Shown: positions 34,423 to 44,433, numbered from the stretch's first letter. The stretch is 64,000 bases of DNA from Mycobacterium sp. E3251 (GCF_001666835.1 NZ_LZJF01000161.1:62001-126000); one strand, 5' to 3'. Notes: generated by a model from the sequence alone, not told the origin. Made by a program: numbers and translations.

Positions 34423-35439
34423 GTGCGATTGGGCGTACTCGACGTGGGCAGCAACACGGTGCATCTGCTGGTGGTTGACGCGCACCGTGGTGGGCATCCC
34501 ACGCCCATGAGTTCGACCAAGGCCACCCTGCGCCTCGCCGAGTCCATCGACAGCTCGGGCAAGATCACCAAGCGCGGCGCCGAGAAACTTATCTCCACCA
34601 TCGACGAGTTCGCCAAGATCGCGGACAGCTCGGGCTGCGCCGAGCTGATGGCCTTCGCCACGTCCGCGCTGCGCGACGCGGTGAATTCCGACGACGTGCT
34701 GAGCCGCGTCCGCAAAGAAACCGGTGTCGAGCTGGAGGCGCTCAGTGGCGTCGACGAGTCGCGGCTGACTTTTCTGGCCGTGCGCCGCTGGTACGGGTGG
34801 AGCGCGGGGCGGATCATCAACCTCGACATCGGCGGCGGCTCGCTGGAAATGTCCAGCGGCGTCGACGAGGAGCCCGAGGTTGCCCTGTCCCTGCCGCTGG
34901 GTGCCGGCCGCTTGACCCGCGAATGGCTGCCCGACGACCCGCCCGGCCGGCGCCGGGTGGGGATGCTGCGGGACTGGCTGGACGCCGAGCTCGCCGATTC
35001 CGCAGTGACCGTGCTGGAAGCCGGCGCCCCCGACCTGGCGGTGGCGACGTCGAAGACGTTCCGCTCCCTGGCACGGCTCACCGGCGCGGCGCCGTCGGCG
35101 GCCGGACCGCGGGCGAAAAGGACGCTCACAGCAAACGGCCTCAGGCAACTCATATCTTTCATCTCTAGGATGACGACCGCTGACCGGGCCGAACTGGAAG
35201 GGGTGAGCGCCGAGCGGGCGCCGCAGATTGTGGCGGGCGCGCTCGTGGCGGAGGCGAGTATGCGAGCGCTGTCGATCGAATCGGTGGATATCTGCCCGTG
35301 GGCATTACGGGAAGGTCTCATCTTGCGCAAACTCGACAGCGAAGCCGACGGAACGCCCCTCATGAGGCGGTCCGTGCGCGATGCTGGAGGCCAGGCAGGT
35401 GATCGGGACGGGAACCGATCGAGAGGCGACAAAGCATGA
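34423..35439 (+). CDS. ppx1: Exopolyphosphatase Ppx1
   Basis: A 338-residue Ppx/GppA phosphatase of the short mycobacterial type. Phosphate loops are [15 protein letters not shown] (residues 3-17) and [14 protein letters not shown] (about 140-153), with the catalytic Glu in [17 protein letters not shown] context. M. tuberculosis Ppx1 hydrolyses short-chain polyphosphate and links to the stringent response. The GTG at 34423 gives the M. tuberculosis N-terminus (MRLGVLDVG). The stop overlaps the next gene by 4 bases. It starts an operon running to at least Rv0497. Confidence 0.92.
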   Translation: MRLGVLDVGSNTVHLLVVDAHRGGHPTPMSSTKATLRLAESIDSSGKITKRGAEKLISTIDEFAKIADSSGCAELMAFATSALRDAVNSDDVLSRVRKETGVELEALSGVDESRLTFLAVRRWYGWSAGRIINLDIGGGSLEMSSGVDEEPEVALSLPLGAGRLTREWLPDDPPGRRRVGMLRDWLDAELADSAVTVLEAGAPDLAVATSKTFRSLARLTGAAPSAAGPRAKRTLTANGLRQLISFISRMTTADRAELEGVSAERAPQIVAGALVAEASMRALSIESVDICPWALREGLILRKLDSEADGTPLMRRSVRDAGGQAGDRDGNRSRGDKA

Positions 35440-36374
35440 CCGGACCACATTCCGAGACCGAGAGCCCCGGCACTCGGCCGATTTCGGTGGCCGAACTTCT
35501 GGCCAAGAACGGAACCATCGGTGCCCCTGCGGTCACGCGGCGGCGGCGCCGGCGGCGCGGCGACAGCGACGCGGTGACCGTCGCCGAGCTGACCGGCGAG
35601 ATTCCGGTCATCCGGGACGACGACGAGGACCCCCGGACCGCCGAACGGCCCACCGCTGAACCCGTTGTTGCCGCCCCCGAGCAGCAAACCGAAGACAAGC
35701 CGGCCACCGCTTACTGGTCGCAGCCGGAGCCGCGCTGGCCCAAGTCGCCGTCGCAACCCAGGAAGGCGGCGGGGCCTGAGCGCAGCGCGTACCCGCGTCC
35801 CCTGAGCCACGTCGAGGCGGGGGAGACCAACGGCACCGGGCAGTCGGGCGCCGAGGGCATGAATCCCGACCCGCTGGACCACTACAGCGATCTCCCGGTG
35901 GACGTGATGGATTCGGAGGTGCGCGACGCCGAACCCGTCCTGGAGGACTCCGCATACGTGCGTTCCTTCCTGCGGACCGAGACCGACGAGGCCGAAGACG
36001 ACGCAGACCCGCTGGCCACCGGATTCGTAGGCGACGAGGAGCGCGAGCTCCACGAGGAGACCGGGCGCGCGGACGCGGCCACCGACATTCACCCGGCACA
36101 GGGCAGGCTCGAGTCGCTGTGGCGCGGCAGCTTGGTCGTATTCCAGTCCATTCTGGCCGTCGCCTTCGGCGCGGGATTGTTCGTCGCCTTCGACCAATTG
36201 TGGCGCTGGAACAGCATCGTGGCCTTGGTGCTCTCGGTGCTGGTGATCCTGGGACTGGTCGCCGGCGTTCGGGTGGTGCGCAAGACCGAGGACATCGCCA
36301 GCACGCTGATCGCGGTCGCGGTGGGGTCACTGATCACCCTGGGCCCGCTGGCGCTGTCGCTGCAGTCGGGCTAG
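35436..36374 (+). CDS. Conserved membrane protein (Rv0497-like)
   Basis: A 312-residue protein. The first 220 residues are hydrophilic, acidic and low complexity, with RRRRRRRG near residue 36 and conserved [11 protein letters not shown] and [18 protein letters not shown] motifs; two or three transmembrane helices lie at about 232-250, 260-280 and 290-310. This layout, with a repeated AELL/AELTG motif, is shared by several actinobacterial cell-envelope proteins. The function is unknown. It is coupled to ppx1 (ATGA overlap). Confidence 0.8.
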   Translation: MTGPHSETESPGTRPISVAELLAKNGTIGAPAVTRRRRRRRGDSDAVTVAELTGEIPVIRDDDEDPRTAERPTAEPVVAAPEQQTEDKPATAYWSQPEPRWPKSPSQPRKAAGPERSAYPRPLSHVEAGETNGTGQSGAEGMNPDPLDHYSDLPVDVMDSEVRDAEPVLEDSAYVRSFLRTETDEAEDDADPLATGFVGDEERELHEETGRADAATDIHPAQGRLESLWRGSLVVFQSILAVAFGAGLFVAFDQLWRWNSIVALVLSVLVILGLVAGVRVVRKTEDIASTLIAVAVGSLITLGPLALSLQSG

Positions 36375-36398
36375 GCGGACCCGGAACCACACAGACCG

Positions 36399-37241
36399 TT
36401 GCGCCCAGCTATCAAAGTCGGACTTTCGACGGCTTCGGTGTACCCATTGCGGGCCGAGGCCGCCTTCGAGTACGCGGCCCGGCTCGGCTACGACGGTGTC
36501 GAACTGATGGTGTGGGCCGAGTCGGTGAGCCAGGACGTCGACGCCGTCCAGAAGCTGTCCCGGCGCTACCGCGTCCCGGTGTTGTCGGTGCACGCGCCCT
36601 GCCTGCTCATCTCGCAGCGGGTGTGGGGCGCCAACCCGATTCCCAAGCTGGACCGCAGCGTGCGGGCGGCGGAGCAACTCGGCGCGCAGACCGTCGTCGT
36701 CCACCCGCCGTTTCGCTGGCAGCGTCGTTATGCCGAGGGATTCAGCGACCAGGTCGCCGAGCTGGAAGCGTCGAGCGACGTGATGGTCGCGGTGGAAAAC
36801 ATGTTCCCGTTCCGCGCGGACCGGTTCTTCGGGTCCGGTCAATCGCTGGAGCGGATGCGCCGGCGCGGCGGCGGCCCGGGGCCGGCGATATCGGCGTTCG
36901 CGCCCTCGTACGACCCGCTGGACGGCAACCACGAGCACTACACACTGGACCTGTCCCACACCGCGACCGCCGGCAGCGACTCGCTGGACATGGCGCAGCG
37001 CATGGGGGGCGGGTTGGTCCACCTGCACCTGTGCGACGGCAGCGGCCTGCCCGCCGACGAGCACCTGGTCCCCGGACGTGGCACGCAGCCCACCGCCGAG
37101 GTGTGCCAGATGCTGGCCGGCAGCCACTTCGCCGGCCACGTCATCCTGGAGGTGTCCACGTCCAGCGCGCGCAGCGCCAATGAGCGCGAAAGCATGCTCG
37201 CCGAATCGTTGCAGTTCGCCCGCACGCACCTGCTGCGCTGA
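36399..37241 (+). CDS. Sugar phosphate isomerase/epimerase-like TIM-barrel protein (Rv0498-like)
   Basis: A 280-residue AP-endonuclease-2/xylose-isomerase-like TIM barrel. Putative metal ligands are visible: VVHPPFRW, VAVENMFPF, TLDLSHTATAG, LVHLHLCDG and ILEVSTSS, which provide the His/Glu/Asp set of this superfamily. The substrate is unknown. The start is a TTG at 36399 (MRPAIKVGLST), the same residue start and the same length as in M. tuberculosis (280). It follows Rv0497 by 24 bases and probably shares its transcript. Confidence 0.85.
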   Translation: MRPAIKVGLSTASVYPLRAEAAFEYAARLGYDGVELMVWAESVSQDVDAVQKLSRRYRVPVLSVHAPCLLISQRVWGANPIPKLDRSVRAAEQLGAQTVVVHPPFRWQRRYAEGFSDQVAELEASSDVMVAVENMFPFRADRFFGSGQSLERMRRRGGGPGPAISAFAPSYDPLDGNHEHYTLDLSHTATAGSDSLDMAQRMGGGLVHLHLCDGSGLPADEHLVPGRGTQPTAEVCQMLAGSHFAGHVILEVSTSSARSANERESMLAESLQFARTHLLR

Positions 37242-37255
37242 TCACCCAGGAGACC

Positions 37256-38101
37256 ATGAACGCGTTATTCACCACCGCAATGGCATTGCGGGAGGTTGGC
37301 CCCGGCGTCTTTGAGGGCGAGCTCAACAAGCACTGGACCATCGGCCCCAAGGTGCACGGCGGCGCGATGCTCGCGCTCTGCGCCAACGCCGCCCGCACCG
37401 CCTGCGGCGCACAATCGCCGGCCGGCTTCGAACCGGCCCAGCAGCCTGTCGCGGTGTCGGCCAGCTTCCTGTGGGCCCCCGATCCGGGCCCGATGCGGCT
37501 GGTGACCTCGATCCGCAAGCGCGGCCGCAGGATCAGCGTCGTGGACGTCGAGCTCACTCAGGGTGACCGCACCGCGGTGCACGCCGTGGTCAATCTCGGC
37601 GAGCCGGAACACTTTCCGCCCGCCGGTGATGCCAAGCCGCTGCTCTCGGCCAACCCGGTCGTGGGCCTGATGGCGCCCGAGCCCCCCGACGACATCGCGC
37701 CTATCGGGCCCGGCCATCCCTTGGCCGGCCTGGTGCACCTCGGCGAGGGCTGCGATGTGCGGCCGGTGCTGTCGACCCTGGGGCCGTCAGCCGGCGGCGG
37801 CCCGCCGGCGATCCAGATGTGGGCGCGCCCGCGCGGGGTGGCTCCGGACGCGCTGTTCGCGCTCATGTGCGGGGACCTGTCGGCCCCGGTCACCTTCGCC
37901 GTGGAGCGCACCGGCTGGGCTCCCACCGTCCAGCTGACCGCCTTTCTGCGCGGACTGCCCGCCGATGGGTGGTTGCGAATCATCGCCACGTGCACCGAGA
38001 TCGGGCATGACTGGTTCGACGAGGACCACACCGTCGTCGACAGCCTGGGCCGGCTGGTGGTGCAAGCCCGCCAATTGGCGTTGGTCCCTGCCGCCGGGTA
38101 G
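37256..38101 (+). CDS. Acyl-CoA thioesterase-like hotdog protein (Rv0499-like)
   Basis: A 281-residue protein of the double-hotdog TesB-like thioesterase family. The N-terminal half has KHWTIGPKVHGGAMLALCANAA and the strand SIRKRGRRISVVDVEL; the C-terminal half has QLTAFLRGLPADGWLRI and DGxVxxxxxxQARQLALVP-like features. Probably it hydrolyses acyl-CoA in the cytoplasm. The ATG at 37256 has CAGGAGA at the right distance. It is 14 bases after the TIM-barrel gene and 15 bases before proC. Confidence 0.82.
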   Translation: MNALFTTAMALREVGPGVFEGELNKHWTIGPKVHGGAMLALCANAARTACGAQSPAGFEPAQQPVAVSASFLWAPDPGPMRLVTSIRKRGRRISVVDVELTQGDRTAVHAVVNLGEPEHFPPAGDAKPLLSANPVVGLMAPEPPDDIAPIGPGHPLAGLVHLGEGCDVRPVLSTLGPSAGGGPPAIQMWARPRGVAPDALFALMCGDLSAPVTFAVERTGWAPTVQLTAFLRGLPADGWLRIIATCTEIGHDWFDEDHTVVDSLGRLVVQARQLALVPAAG

Positions 38102-38116
38102 CCGCCGCTGTCTGCG

Positions 38117-39004
38117 ATGCTGTCGGGCATGGCAAGAATCGCGATCATCGGTGGCGGCAGTATCGGGGAGGCACTGCTGTCGGGTCTGCTCCGCGCGGGC
38201 CGGCAGGTGAAAGACCTGGTGGTCGCCGAACGCGTTCCCGAACGCGCCCAGTATCTGGCCGACACCTATTCGGTGTTGATCACTTCGGTGGCCGACGCGG
38301 TGGAGAACGCGTCCTTCGTCGTGGTCGCGGTGAAGCCCGGCGACGTCGAGCCCGTGATGGCGGAGCTGGCGAAGGCGGCCGCCGCATCCGAAAGTGACAG
38401 TGCCGAGCAGGTGTTCGTGACCGTCGCGGCCGGCATCAGCATCTCGTATTTCGAGTCGAAGCTCCCGGCCGGAACGCCGGTGGTCCGCGCGATGCCGAAC
38501 GCGGCGGCGTTGGTCGGCGCCGGGGTGACGGCGCTGGCCAAGGGCCGGTTCGTCACCGTCCCGCAGCTCGAGGGGGTATCGGCCCTGTTCGACTCGGTCG
38601 GCGGCGTGCTGACCGTGCCGGAAGGCCAAATGGACGCTGTGACGGCGCTGTCGGGCTCCGGCCCGGCGTACTTCTTCCTGATGGTCGAGGCCCTGGTGGA
38701 CGCCGGGGTCGCCGCGGGCCTGAGCCGGGACGTGGCCGCCGACCTGACGGCGCAGACGATGGCCGGGTCCGCGGCCATGCTGCTGGAACGGATGGACGCC
38801 GAGCGGCAGCCGGGCGAGGGGGAGGCGCCCGGGTTGCGAGTGGACGCCACGGCGACCCAGCTGCGGGCGACCGTTACCTCACCCGGTGGCACCACCGCCG
38901 CGGGGCTTCGCGAACTGGAAAAGGGTGGGTTGCGGGCGGCTGTCGATGCGGCGGTTCAGGCCGCCAAAATGCGCTCTGAGCAGCTAAGAATTACATCGGA
39001 GTAA
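38117..39004 (+). CDS. proC: Pyrroline-5-carboxylate reductase
   Basis: A 295-residue enzyme that makes L-proline from pyrroline-5-carboxylate with NAD(P)H. The dinucleotide motif IIGGGSIGEALL is near residues 9-20, VVAVKPGDVEPV near 73-84, and VRAMPNAAALVGAGVTAL and the substrate-binding SGSGPAYFF and VTSPGGTTAAGL segments are intact. Length equals the M. tuberculosis protein (295). ATG 38117 matches the known N-terminus MLxGMARIAI; the ATG at 38129 would also work. Confidence 0.96.
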   Translation: MLSGMARIAIIGGGSIGEALLSGLLRAGRQVKDLVVAERVPERAQYLADTYSVLITSVADAVENASFVVVAVKPGDVEPVMAELAKAAAASESDSAEQVFVTVAAGISISYFESKLPAGTPVVRAMPNAAALVGAGVTALAKGRFVTVPQLEGVSALFDSVGGVLTVPEGQMDAVTALSGSGPAYFFLMVEALVDAGVAAGLSRDVAADLTAQTMAGSAAMLLERMDAERQPGEGEAPGLRVDATATQLRATVTSPGGTTAAGLRELEKGGLRAAVDAAVQAAKMRSEQLRITSE

Positions 39005-39144
39005 TCCAAGAATTTTAAACTGATTGTCCCCCACCAGTACCAGTAACCCCATTAGTCCCGCTATTCTCCTCTTTGTATGCACGTGTGGGTGCCAGCGGAG
39101 GGGAAGCCGCTGGCATTGCGCGGGCCTGACACGATTGGGTTGCG

Positions 39145-39396
39145 ATGACGTCTACGAACGGGCCATCGGCGCGAGATTCTGCTGGTAAGCGGGACGCCGG
39201 TTCCGGCGAGGGCCAGGGCAGGACACAATTCTTGACGGTTGCCGAGGTGGCGGCGTTGATGCGGGTCTCCAAGATGACGGTGTACCGCCTGGTGCACAAC
39301 GGCGAGCTGCCCGCGGTCCGGGTCGGGCGGTCTTTCCGGGTGCACGCCAAGGCGGTGCACGACATGCTGGAGACGTCTTACTTCGACGCGGGCTGA
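39145..39396 (+). CDS. BldC-like excisionase-family DNA-binding protein (Rv0500A-like)
   Basis: An 83-residue protein with a MerR/excisionase-type winged helix: [20 protein letters not shown] (about residues 29-48) and the wing [19 protein letters not shown]. In Streptomyces the homologue BldC represses development and binds DNA head-to-tail on direct repeats. The N-terminal 25 residues are disordered and differ from M. tuberculosis, while the rest is almost identical. The 140 bases before it hold no gene. Confidence 0.88.
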
Positions 39397-39520
39397 CCCG
39401 AAACCGCACTTCGCTCTTGACTCGGCGGTCGTCGACGCCGGTTTGGTGTTCGATGCGTCCAGCCGGGTAAAGTGTCCGGGTCAATCCTGCAAGCAGGTCA
39501 CGGGTCAGATAGCGGAGTTC

Positions 39521-39622
39521 ATGGGTTCAGTAATCAAGAAGCGGCGCAAGCGCATGTCCAAGAAGAAGCACCGCAAGTTGTTGCGCCGCACGCGGGTGCA
39601 GCGCAGAAAACTCGGCAAGTAG
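39521..39622 (+). CDS. Small ribosomal protein bS22 (Rv0500B-like)
   Basis: A 33-residue, very basic protein: [19 protein letters not shown] then [14 protein letters not shown]. It matches the actinobacterial AURKAIP1/COX24-domain protein (Rv0500B), identified on mycobacterial 70S ribosomes as bS22 near the decoding centre. AGCGGAGTT stands before the ATG. It has the same place between Rv0500A and galE2 as in M. tuberculosis. CCTGC-AA-GCAGG, a small hairpin, lies upstream at 39486-39497. Confidence 0.93.
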
Positions 39623-39661
39623 GCCCGCCCGCGGCGTAGTGCTGCGGTCTCTCCCGGCGGA

Positions 39662-39673
39662 TAGGCTGTTTGG
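39662..39673 (+). promoter_or_regulatory. Leaderless -10 promoter of galE2
   Basis: TAGGCT at 39662-39667, six bases, then the GTG start at 39674; no Shine-Dalgarno. Confidence 0.5.
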
Positions 39674-40801
39674 GTGGATCAGTCGAGTGGGGATGGCGCC
39701 GGTACCGGCGACACCGCGAGCAACACGGTGCACTACCCCAAGGTTGTGCTGGTTACCGGTGCGTGCCGGTTTTTGGGCGGCTACCTGACCGCTCGGCTCG
39801 CGCAGAACCCGATGATCAACGCGGTTATCGCGGTTGACGCGATCGCGCCCAGCAAGGACATGCTGCGCCGCATGGGCCGCGCGGAGTTCGTGCGTGCCGA
39901 CATCCGCAACCCCTTCATCGCCAAGGTGATTCGCAACGGCGACGTCGACACCGTGGTGCACGCGGCGGCCGCGTCGTACGCCCCGCGGTCCGGGGGTACC
40001 GCGGCGTTGAAGGAAATCAACGTGATGGGCGCGATGCAGCTGTTCGCGGCCTGCCAGAAGGCGCCCTCGGTGCGCCGCGTCGTGCTCAAGTCGACGTCCG
40101 AGGTGTACGGGTCGAGCGCTCACGATCCGGTGATGTTCACCGAGGACAGCACCAGCCGCCGGCCGCTGCGCGGAGGTTTCGCCAAGGACAGTCTCGACAT
40201 CGAGGCCTACGCGCGCGGGCTGGGCCGGCGCCGGCCCGATATCGCCGTGACGATCCTGCGGCTGGCCAACATGATCGGGCCGGCCATGGACACCACGCTG
40301 TCGCGGTACCTGGCCGGGCCGCTGGTGCCCACGATGTTCGGCCGCGACGCGCGCCTACAGCTGCTGCACGAGCAGGATGCGCTGGGCGCACTGGAGCGCG
40401 CGGCGATGGCCGGCAAGGCCGGCACCTTCAACATCGGCGCCGACGGGATCATCATGCTGTCGCAGGCGATCCGCCGGGCCGGCCGGATTCCGTTGCCGGT
40501 GCCGGGTTTTGGCGTCTGGGCGCTCGATTCGCTGAGGCGGGCCAATCGCTACAACGAGATCAGCCGCGATCAGTTCGCCTACCTGAGTTACGGCCGGGTC
40601 ATGGACACCACCCGGATGCGATCGGAGCTCGGGTACCAGCCGAAATGGACGACGGCGGAGGCTTTCGACGACTACGTCCGTGGCCGCGGCATGACTCCCA
40701 TTATCGACCCAGATCGGGTACGCTCCCTGGAGGGTCGCGCCATATCTTTAGCTCAGCGCTGGGGTAGCCGAAATCCAGTTCCGTGGGGTGGGGTCAGGTA
40801 G
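39674..40801 (+). CDS. galE2: Extended SDR, NAD-dependent epimerase-like (GalE2)
   Basis: A 375-residue extended SDR. The Rossmann start VVLVTGACRFLGGYLTARL (about residues 22-40) has the T-G-A-x-x-F-L-G glycine motif; STSEVYGSS carries the catalytic Ser/Thr region. The usual Tyr-x-x-x-Lys is not obvious: the corresponding stretch reads GGFAKDSLDIEAYAR. The annotation as UDP-galactose epimerase (galE2, Rv0501) is by position and overall similarity, and true epimerase activity is doubtful. It lies five bases before the acyltransferase gene, probably an operon. Confidence 0.82.
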   Translation: MDQSSGDGAGTGDTASNTVHYPKVVLVTGACRFLGGYLTARLAQNPMINAVIAVDAIAPSKDMLRRMGRAEFVRADIRNPFIAKVIRNGDVDTVVHAAAASYAPRSGGTAALKEINVMGAMQLFAACQKAPSVRRVVLKSTSEVYGSSAHDPVMFTEDSTSRRPLRGGFAKDSLDIEAYARGLGRRRPDIAVTILRLANMIGPAMDTTLSRYLAGPLVPTMFGRDARLQLLHEQDALGALERAAMAGKAGTFNIGADGIIMLSQAIRRAGRIPLPVPGFGVWALDSLRRANRYNEISRDQFAYLSYGRVMDTTRMRSELGYQPKWTTAEAFDDYVRGRGMTPIIDPDRVRSLEGRAISLAQRWGSRNPVPWGGVR

Positions 40802-40806
40802 GTATC

Positions 40807-41871
40807 GTGGCTGGTGAAACCAGAGCCAATGTCATTCCACTGCATACGAATCGGGGTCGGGTAGCGGCGCGTAAAAGAGCCGATCATCGGGCGGAGTCGG
40901 CTCGCCAGCATCCTTCCTTGCTTTCGGACCCGCACGGTCGGGCCTCAGCCGAACAGATCGCCGCCGTCGTCCGCGAGATCGACGAGCATCGGCGTGCCGC
41001 GGGCGCGGGGTCGGCGGAGGCCCCGCTCAACGAGCTCGCTCAGCGCGTCGCCGCCGTTGCCGGCTTCCTGCGTCAGCGCATCACGGGTGACTACACCGTC
41101 GACGAGTTCGGCTTCGATCCGCACTTCAACAGCGCGATCGTCCGGCCGTTGCTGAGGTTCTTCTTCCGGTCGTGGTTCCGGGTCGAGGTCAGCGGAATCG
41201 AAAACCTGCCGAGCGACGGGGCCGCGTTGGTGGTGGCCAACCATGCCGGGGTGTTGCCGTTCGACGGGCTGATGTTGTCGGTGGCCGTCCACGACGAGCA
41301 TCCCGCCCAGCGAGACCTGCGGTTGCTCGCCGCCGACATGGTGTTCGACCTGCCCGTGGTGGGTGAGGCCGCCCGCAAGGCGGGCCACACCATGGCCTGC
41401 ACGACGGACGCGCACCGGCTGCTCGCCGCCAGCGAACTGACCGCCGTCTTCCCGGAGGGCTACAAGGGCCTGGGGAAGCGCTTCGAGGACCGCTACCGGT
41501 TGCAGCGGTTCGGCCGTGGGGGTTTCGTGACGGCTGCGCTGCGCACCAAGGCGCCCATCGTCCCCTGTTCGATCATCGGTTCGGAAGAGATCTATCCGAT
41601 GCTGACCGATGTGAAGCTGCTCGCCCGGCTGTTCGGCCTGCCCTACTTCCCGGTCACGCCGCTGTTCCCGCTGGCGGGGCCGGCGGGTCTGGTGCCCCTG
41701 CCGTCGAAGTGGCGCATCGCGTTCGGTGAGCCCATCTACACCAACGACTACGCCGCCTCCGACGCCGAGGACCCGATGGTCACCTTCGAGCTGACCGATC
41801 AGGTTCGCGAGACGATCCAGCAGACGCTGTACCGCTTGCTCGCCGGCCGGCGCAACATCTTCTTCGGCTGA
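40807..41871 (+). CDS. PlsC-like acyltransferase (Rv0502-like)
   Basis: A 354-residue lysophospholipid acyltransferase-family protein. The H-x4-D box is NHAGVLPFD (about residues 144-152), followed by FPEGYKGLGKRF, the glycine-rich substrate motif, and APIVPCSIIG. The region has one amphipathic membrane-associated segment rather than clear transmembrane helices. The exact acyl acceptor is unknown. GTG 40807 gives nearly the M. tuberculosis length (358) and avoids overlap with galE2. A strong bidirectional terminator follows. Confidence 0.85.
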   Translation: MAGETRANVIPLHTNRGRVAARKRADHRAESARQHPSLLSDPHGRASAEQIAAVVREIDEHRRAAGAGSAEAPLNELAQRVAAVAGFLRQRITGDYTVDEFGFDPHFNSAIVRPLLRFFFRSWFRVEVSGIENLPSDGAALVVANHAGVLPFDGLMLSVAVHDEHPAQRDLRLLAADMVFDLPVVGEAARKAGHTMACTTDAHRLLAASELTAVFPEGYKGLGKRFEDRYRLQRFGRGGFVTAALRTKAPIVPCSIIGSEEIYPMLTDVKLLARLFGLPYFPVTPLFPLAGPAGLVPLPSKWRIAFGEPIYTNDYAASDAEDPMVTFELTDQVRETIQQTLYRLLAGRRNIFFG

Positions 41872-41886
41872 ACCCCTCCTAACGCG

Positions 41887-41921
41887 AAAACGCCCCGGAG
41901 CCAACGGCTTCGGGGCGTTTT
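41887..41921. terminator. Bidirectional terminator between Rv0502-like gene and cmaA2
   Basis: AAAACGCCCCGGAGCC (41887-41902) and GGCTTCGGGGCGTTTT (41906-41921) form a 16-bp stem with one mismatch/wobble and a three-base loop, with A/T-tracts on both sides. It stands between two convergent genes (stops at 41871 and 41931). Confidence 0.88.
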
Positions 41922-41930
41922 GCGTTTGGA

Positions 41931-42860
41931 TTATTTGACCATTGTGAACTGGCAGACGTTGGTGTAGCCGTCGCGGAACAGGTCCGAGCAGCCCCGCAAG
42001 TACTTCAGGTAGATGTCGTAGGTCTCCTGCCCCTTCAGGGCAATCGCCTCCTCCTTGTGGGCCTCGAGGGCATCCCCCCAGGCGGTCAGCGTCGGCACGT
42101 AGTTCTTCCCGATGAAGTGGTGGCGCTCGATCTTGAAACCCGCATCCGTCGCGTATTTGTCGACCAGGTTGACCTGGGGCAACTTTCCGCCCGGGTAGAT
42201 CTCCTTCAGGATGAAGCTGATGAACCGCAGCAGGGTCATGTTCACCTGCAAGCCCATCGCTTTGCCCTCCTCGGCGGTGGGCACCACGATGCTGTGCAGC
42301 AGCATCCGGCCGTCGTCGGGCAGCAGGTCGTAGTACTTCTTGAAGAAGGTGGCGTAACGCTCGTACCCGGCGTCGCCCGCTCCGTCGGCGAAGTGCTCGA
42401 ACGCGCCCAGCGACACGATGCGGTCGATCGGTACGTCGCCGGGGAATTCCTCCCAGCCCTGGATCCGCACCTCCTTGCGGCGGGGGCTGTCCATCTTCTC
42501 GAACTCGGCCACGCAGTGCGCGTACTGGTTCTCGCTGAGCGTCAGGCCGATGACGTTGACGTCGTACTCGGCCACCGCGTGCCGCATGGTCGAACCCCAG
42601 CCGCTGCCGATGTCGAGCAGCGTCATGCCGGGCTCGAGGTTCAGCTTGTCCAGGGCCAGCTTGCGCTTGGCGTACTGCGCCTCTTCCAGCGTCTTGGTCA
42701 GATTCTGCGGGTCCGGGTTCTCGTCGAAGTATCCGCAGCTGTAGGTCATCGACGGGTCGAGCCAGAGCTTGAAGAACTCGTTCGACTTGTCGTAGTGGGA
42801 CCGGACCTTCTCGACCGGCGGCTTGAGCTGGGTGCTACCCGTTTCCCCCTGTGAAGTCAT
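41931..42860 (-). CDS. cmaA2: Cyclopropane mycolic acid synthase CmaA2
   Basis: A 309-residue SAM-dependent methyltransferase of the mycolic acid synthase family, paralogous to the product at 5974. The SAM site [15 protein letters not shown] is near residues 83-97; [18 protein letters not shown] includes the insertion characteristic of CmaA2. In M. tuberculosis it makes trans-cyclopropanes on oxygenated mycolates. The N-terminal 13 residues are variable. It follows the dehydratase-like gene by 10 bases on the same strand. Confidence 0.92.
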   Translation of the reverse strand: MTSQGETGSTQLKPPVEKVRSHYDKSNEFFKLWLDPSMTYSCGYFDENPDPQNLTKTLEEAQYAKRKLALDKLNLEPGMTLLDIGSGWGSTMRHAVAEYDVNVIGLTLSENQYAHCVAEFEKMDSPRRKEVRIQGWEEFPGDVPIDRIVSLGAFEHFADGAGDAGYERYATFFKKYYDLLPDDGRMLLHSIVVPTAEEGKAMGLQVNMTLLRFISFILKEIYPGGKLPQVNLVDKYATDAGFKIERHHFIGKNYVPTLTAWGDALEAHKEEAIALKGQETYDIYLKYLRGCSDLFRDGYTNVCQFTMVK

Positions 42861-42870
42861 AGATTCGAAC

Positions 42871-43383
42871 CTACTTTCCCGCTGATATGGACGCGACCGC
42901 CGCGACGGTTGCTTCGTGGTCGGTTTCGTTGTTTGCGGCTTCCCCCAGCATCGTGACTGTACTGGTGATCACCGGTTTGCCCTCGGCATCCGTAACCTCG
43001 CTGCGGATCTCTGTGATCACGGCGCCATGGGACTCAATGACAGAGTCTAGGTAGGTGTCGAAATAAAGCCTATCCCCGGCGACGATCGGCCGGTGGAACT
43101 TGAATTTCTGGTCGCGGTGCATGACTCGCGCGATGTTGATCGGGATGCTGAACTTGGTGAAGATCTCCAGCTGCACGCGCCGACCCGCGATGGCGAGGAA
43201 GGTGAGCGGGGCCACCAGCGCGTCGTACCCGGCAGCGGCGGCGTCGGCTTCGCTGAAGTGCGTCGGATGGTCGTTCCTGATGGCGAGCGCGAACTCCCGG
43301 ATCTTCTCGCGGCCGACCAGGAAGTAATCCGGCGCCCGGTAATGGCTGCCGATGAGCCCTTCGGCTCCCTTGGGGATTGTCAT
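42871..43383 (-). CDS. MaoC-like (R)-hydroxyacyl dehydratase subunit (Rv0504c-like)
   Basis: A 170-residue hotdog protein of the UPF0336/HadA-HadC type. [24 protein letters not shown] is the N-terminal MaoC_dehydrat_N pattern (split here as two adjoining segments, residues 9-32), followed by [24 protein letters not shown]. It lacks the catalytic Asp-x4-His of the HadB subunit, so it would act as the substrate-binding partner in a heterodimer, or in a stand-alone role. It sits between serB1 (45-base gap) and cmaA2, suggesting a lipid-related operon. Confidence 0.8.
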   Translation of the reverse strand: MTIPKGAEGLIGSHYRAPDYFLVGREKIREFALAIRNDHPTHFSEADAAAAGYDALVAPLTFLAIAGRRVQLEIFTKFSIPINIARVMHRDQKFKFHRPIVAGDRLYFDTYLDSVIESHGAVITEIRSEVTDAEGKPVITSTVTMLGEAANNETDHEATVAAVASISAGK

Positions 43384-43428
43384 ACCGCTGTCGCTCTCCG
43401 CTCGAATAGGTCTCAGCGGCGCAGCCTA

Positions 43429-44334
43429 TCAGCGCGATTGCCGCCGGGATGCTACCGCGGCCAGTGCGCCACCGGCCGCCCCGAGCGCCAGGGCCGACGG
43501 GACCCCGATTCGGGCGGCCTTGCGGGCGGTGCGAAAGTCGCGGATCTCCCAGCCGCGTTCACGGGCCAGGGTGCGCAGCCGCGCGTCCGGGTTGATGGCG
43601 ACCGCGGTGCCCACCAACGACAGCATGGGCACGTCGTTGAAGCTGTCGGAGTAGGCGGTGCACCGTTTGAGGTTGAGGCCCTCCCGGATCGCCAGCGACC
43701 GGACGGCGTGCGCCTTCCCGGTCCCGTGCAGGATGTCGCCGACCAGCCGGCCGGTGAACACCCCGTCGACGGACTCCGCGACGGTGCCCAGGGCGCCGGT
43801 CAGGCCGAGCCGCCGCGCGATGGTCGCCGCCAGTTCGTACGGCGTGGCGGTGATCAGCCAGACCTGCTGGCCCGCGTCGAGGTGCATCTGTGTCAGCTCG
43901 CGGGTGCCCGGCCAGATCTTGTCGGCGATGATCTCGTCGAAGATCTCCTCGCCCAGAGCCACCAGTTGTTCGACCGAGCGGCCCTCGATGAAGGCGAGCG
44001 CTTTCCGCCGGCCGGCGGCGACGTCGTTGCTGTTCTCCTTGCCCAGGATCTGGAACTTGGCCTGGGCGTAGATGAAGCCGAGCACATCGCGATAGGTGAA
44101 GTAGTTGCGCGCCGCGAGACCGCGACCGAAGTGCACCGCCGAGGAGCCCTGCACCAGCGTGTTGTCCACGTCGAAGAAGGCGGCCGCGGTCAGGTCGACC
44201 GGCGGCTGCGGGCGGTCCTCGTCGGCGGTTTCCTCCCGCAGGCCTTCCAGCGCGCGGGCGGCGCTGGCGTCGGCGGCCAACGACTCCAAGTCAACGCGAC
44301 TGAGGTCCCCGTTGACCGGGTCAGAGGAAGTCAT
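43429..44334 (-). CDS. serB1: HAD-superfamily phosphatase SerB1-like
   Basis: A 301-residue HAD IB hydrolase. The nucleophile motif is FFDVDNTLV (D55, D57), motif [12 protein letters not shown], and motif [15 protein letters not shown] short hydrophobic segment near the C-terminus ([15 protein letters not shown]) may anchor it to the membrane. The label serB1 is historic; phosphoserine phosphatase activity is not proven by sequence. ATG 44334 is chosen because AGGAGG stands seven bases upstream; the frame could extend 19 codons further to a less likely start. Confidence 0.88.
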   Translation of the reverse strand: MTSSDPVNGDLSRVDLESLAADASAARALEGLREETADEDRPQPPVDLTAAAFFDVDNTLVQGSSAVHFGRGLAARNYFTYRDVLGFIYAQAKFQILGKENSNDVAAGRRKALAFIEGRSVEQLVALGEEIFDEIIADKIWPGTRELTQMHLDAGQQVWLITATPYELAATIARRLGLTGALGTVAESVDGVFTGRLVGDILHGTGKAHAVRSLAIREGLNLKRCTAYSDSFNDVPMLSLVGTAVAINPDARLRTLARERGWEIRDFRTARKAARIGVPSALALGAAGGALAAVASRRQSR

Positions 44335-44433
44335 CGCCAAACCTCCTAGATCGCTGTGTTGCCTGGCGACCCAGTGGGTCCCGATGTTCAACCCTATCGG
44401 GGAGATGGCCTGGGGGCGTCAGCTATGCCGTGC

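Noticed and set aside
34317..36197. A 626-codon open frame antisense to ppx1 and the Rv0497-like gene
   Set aside because: The product is Arg/Ser/Pro-rich without motifs; both plus-strand genes are well supported.
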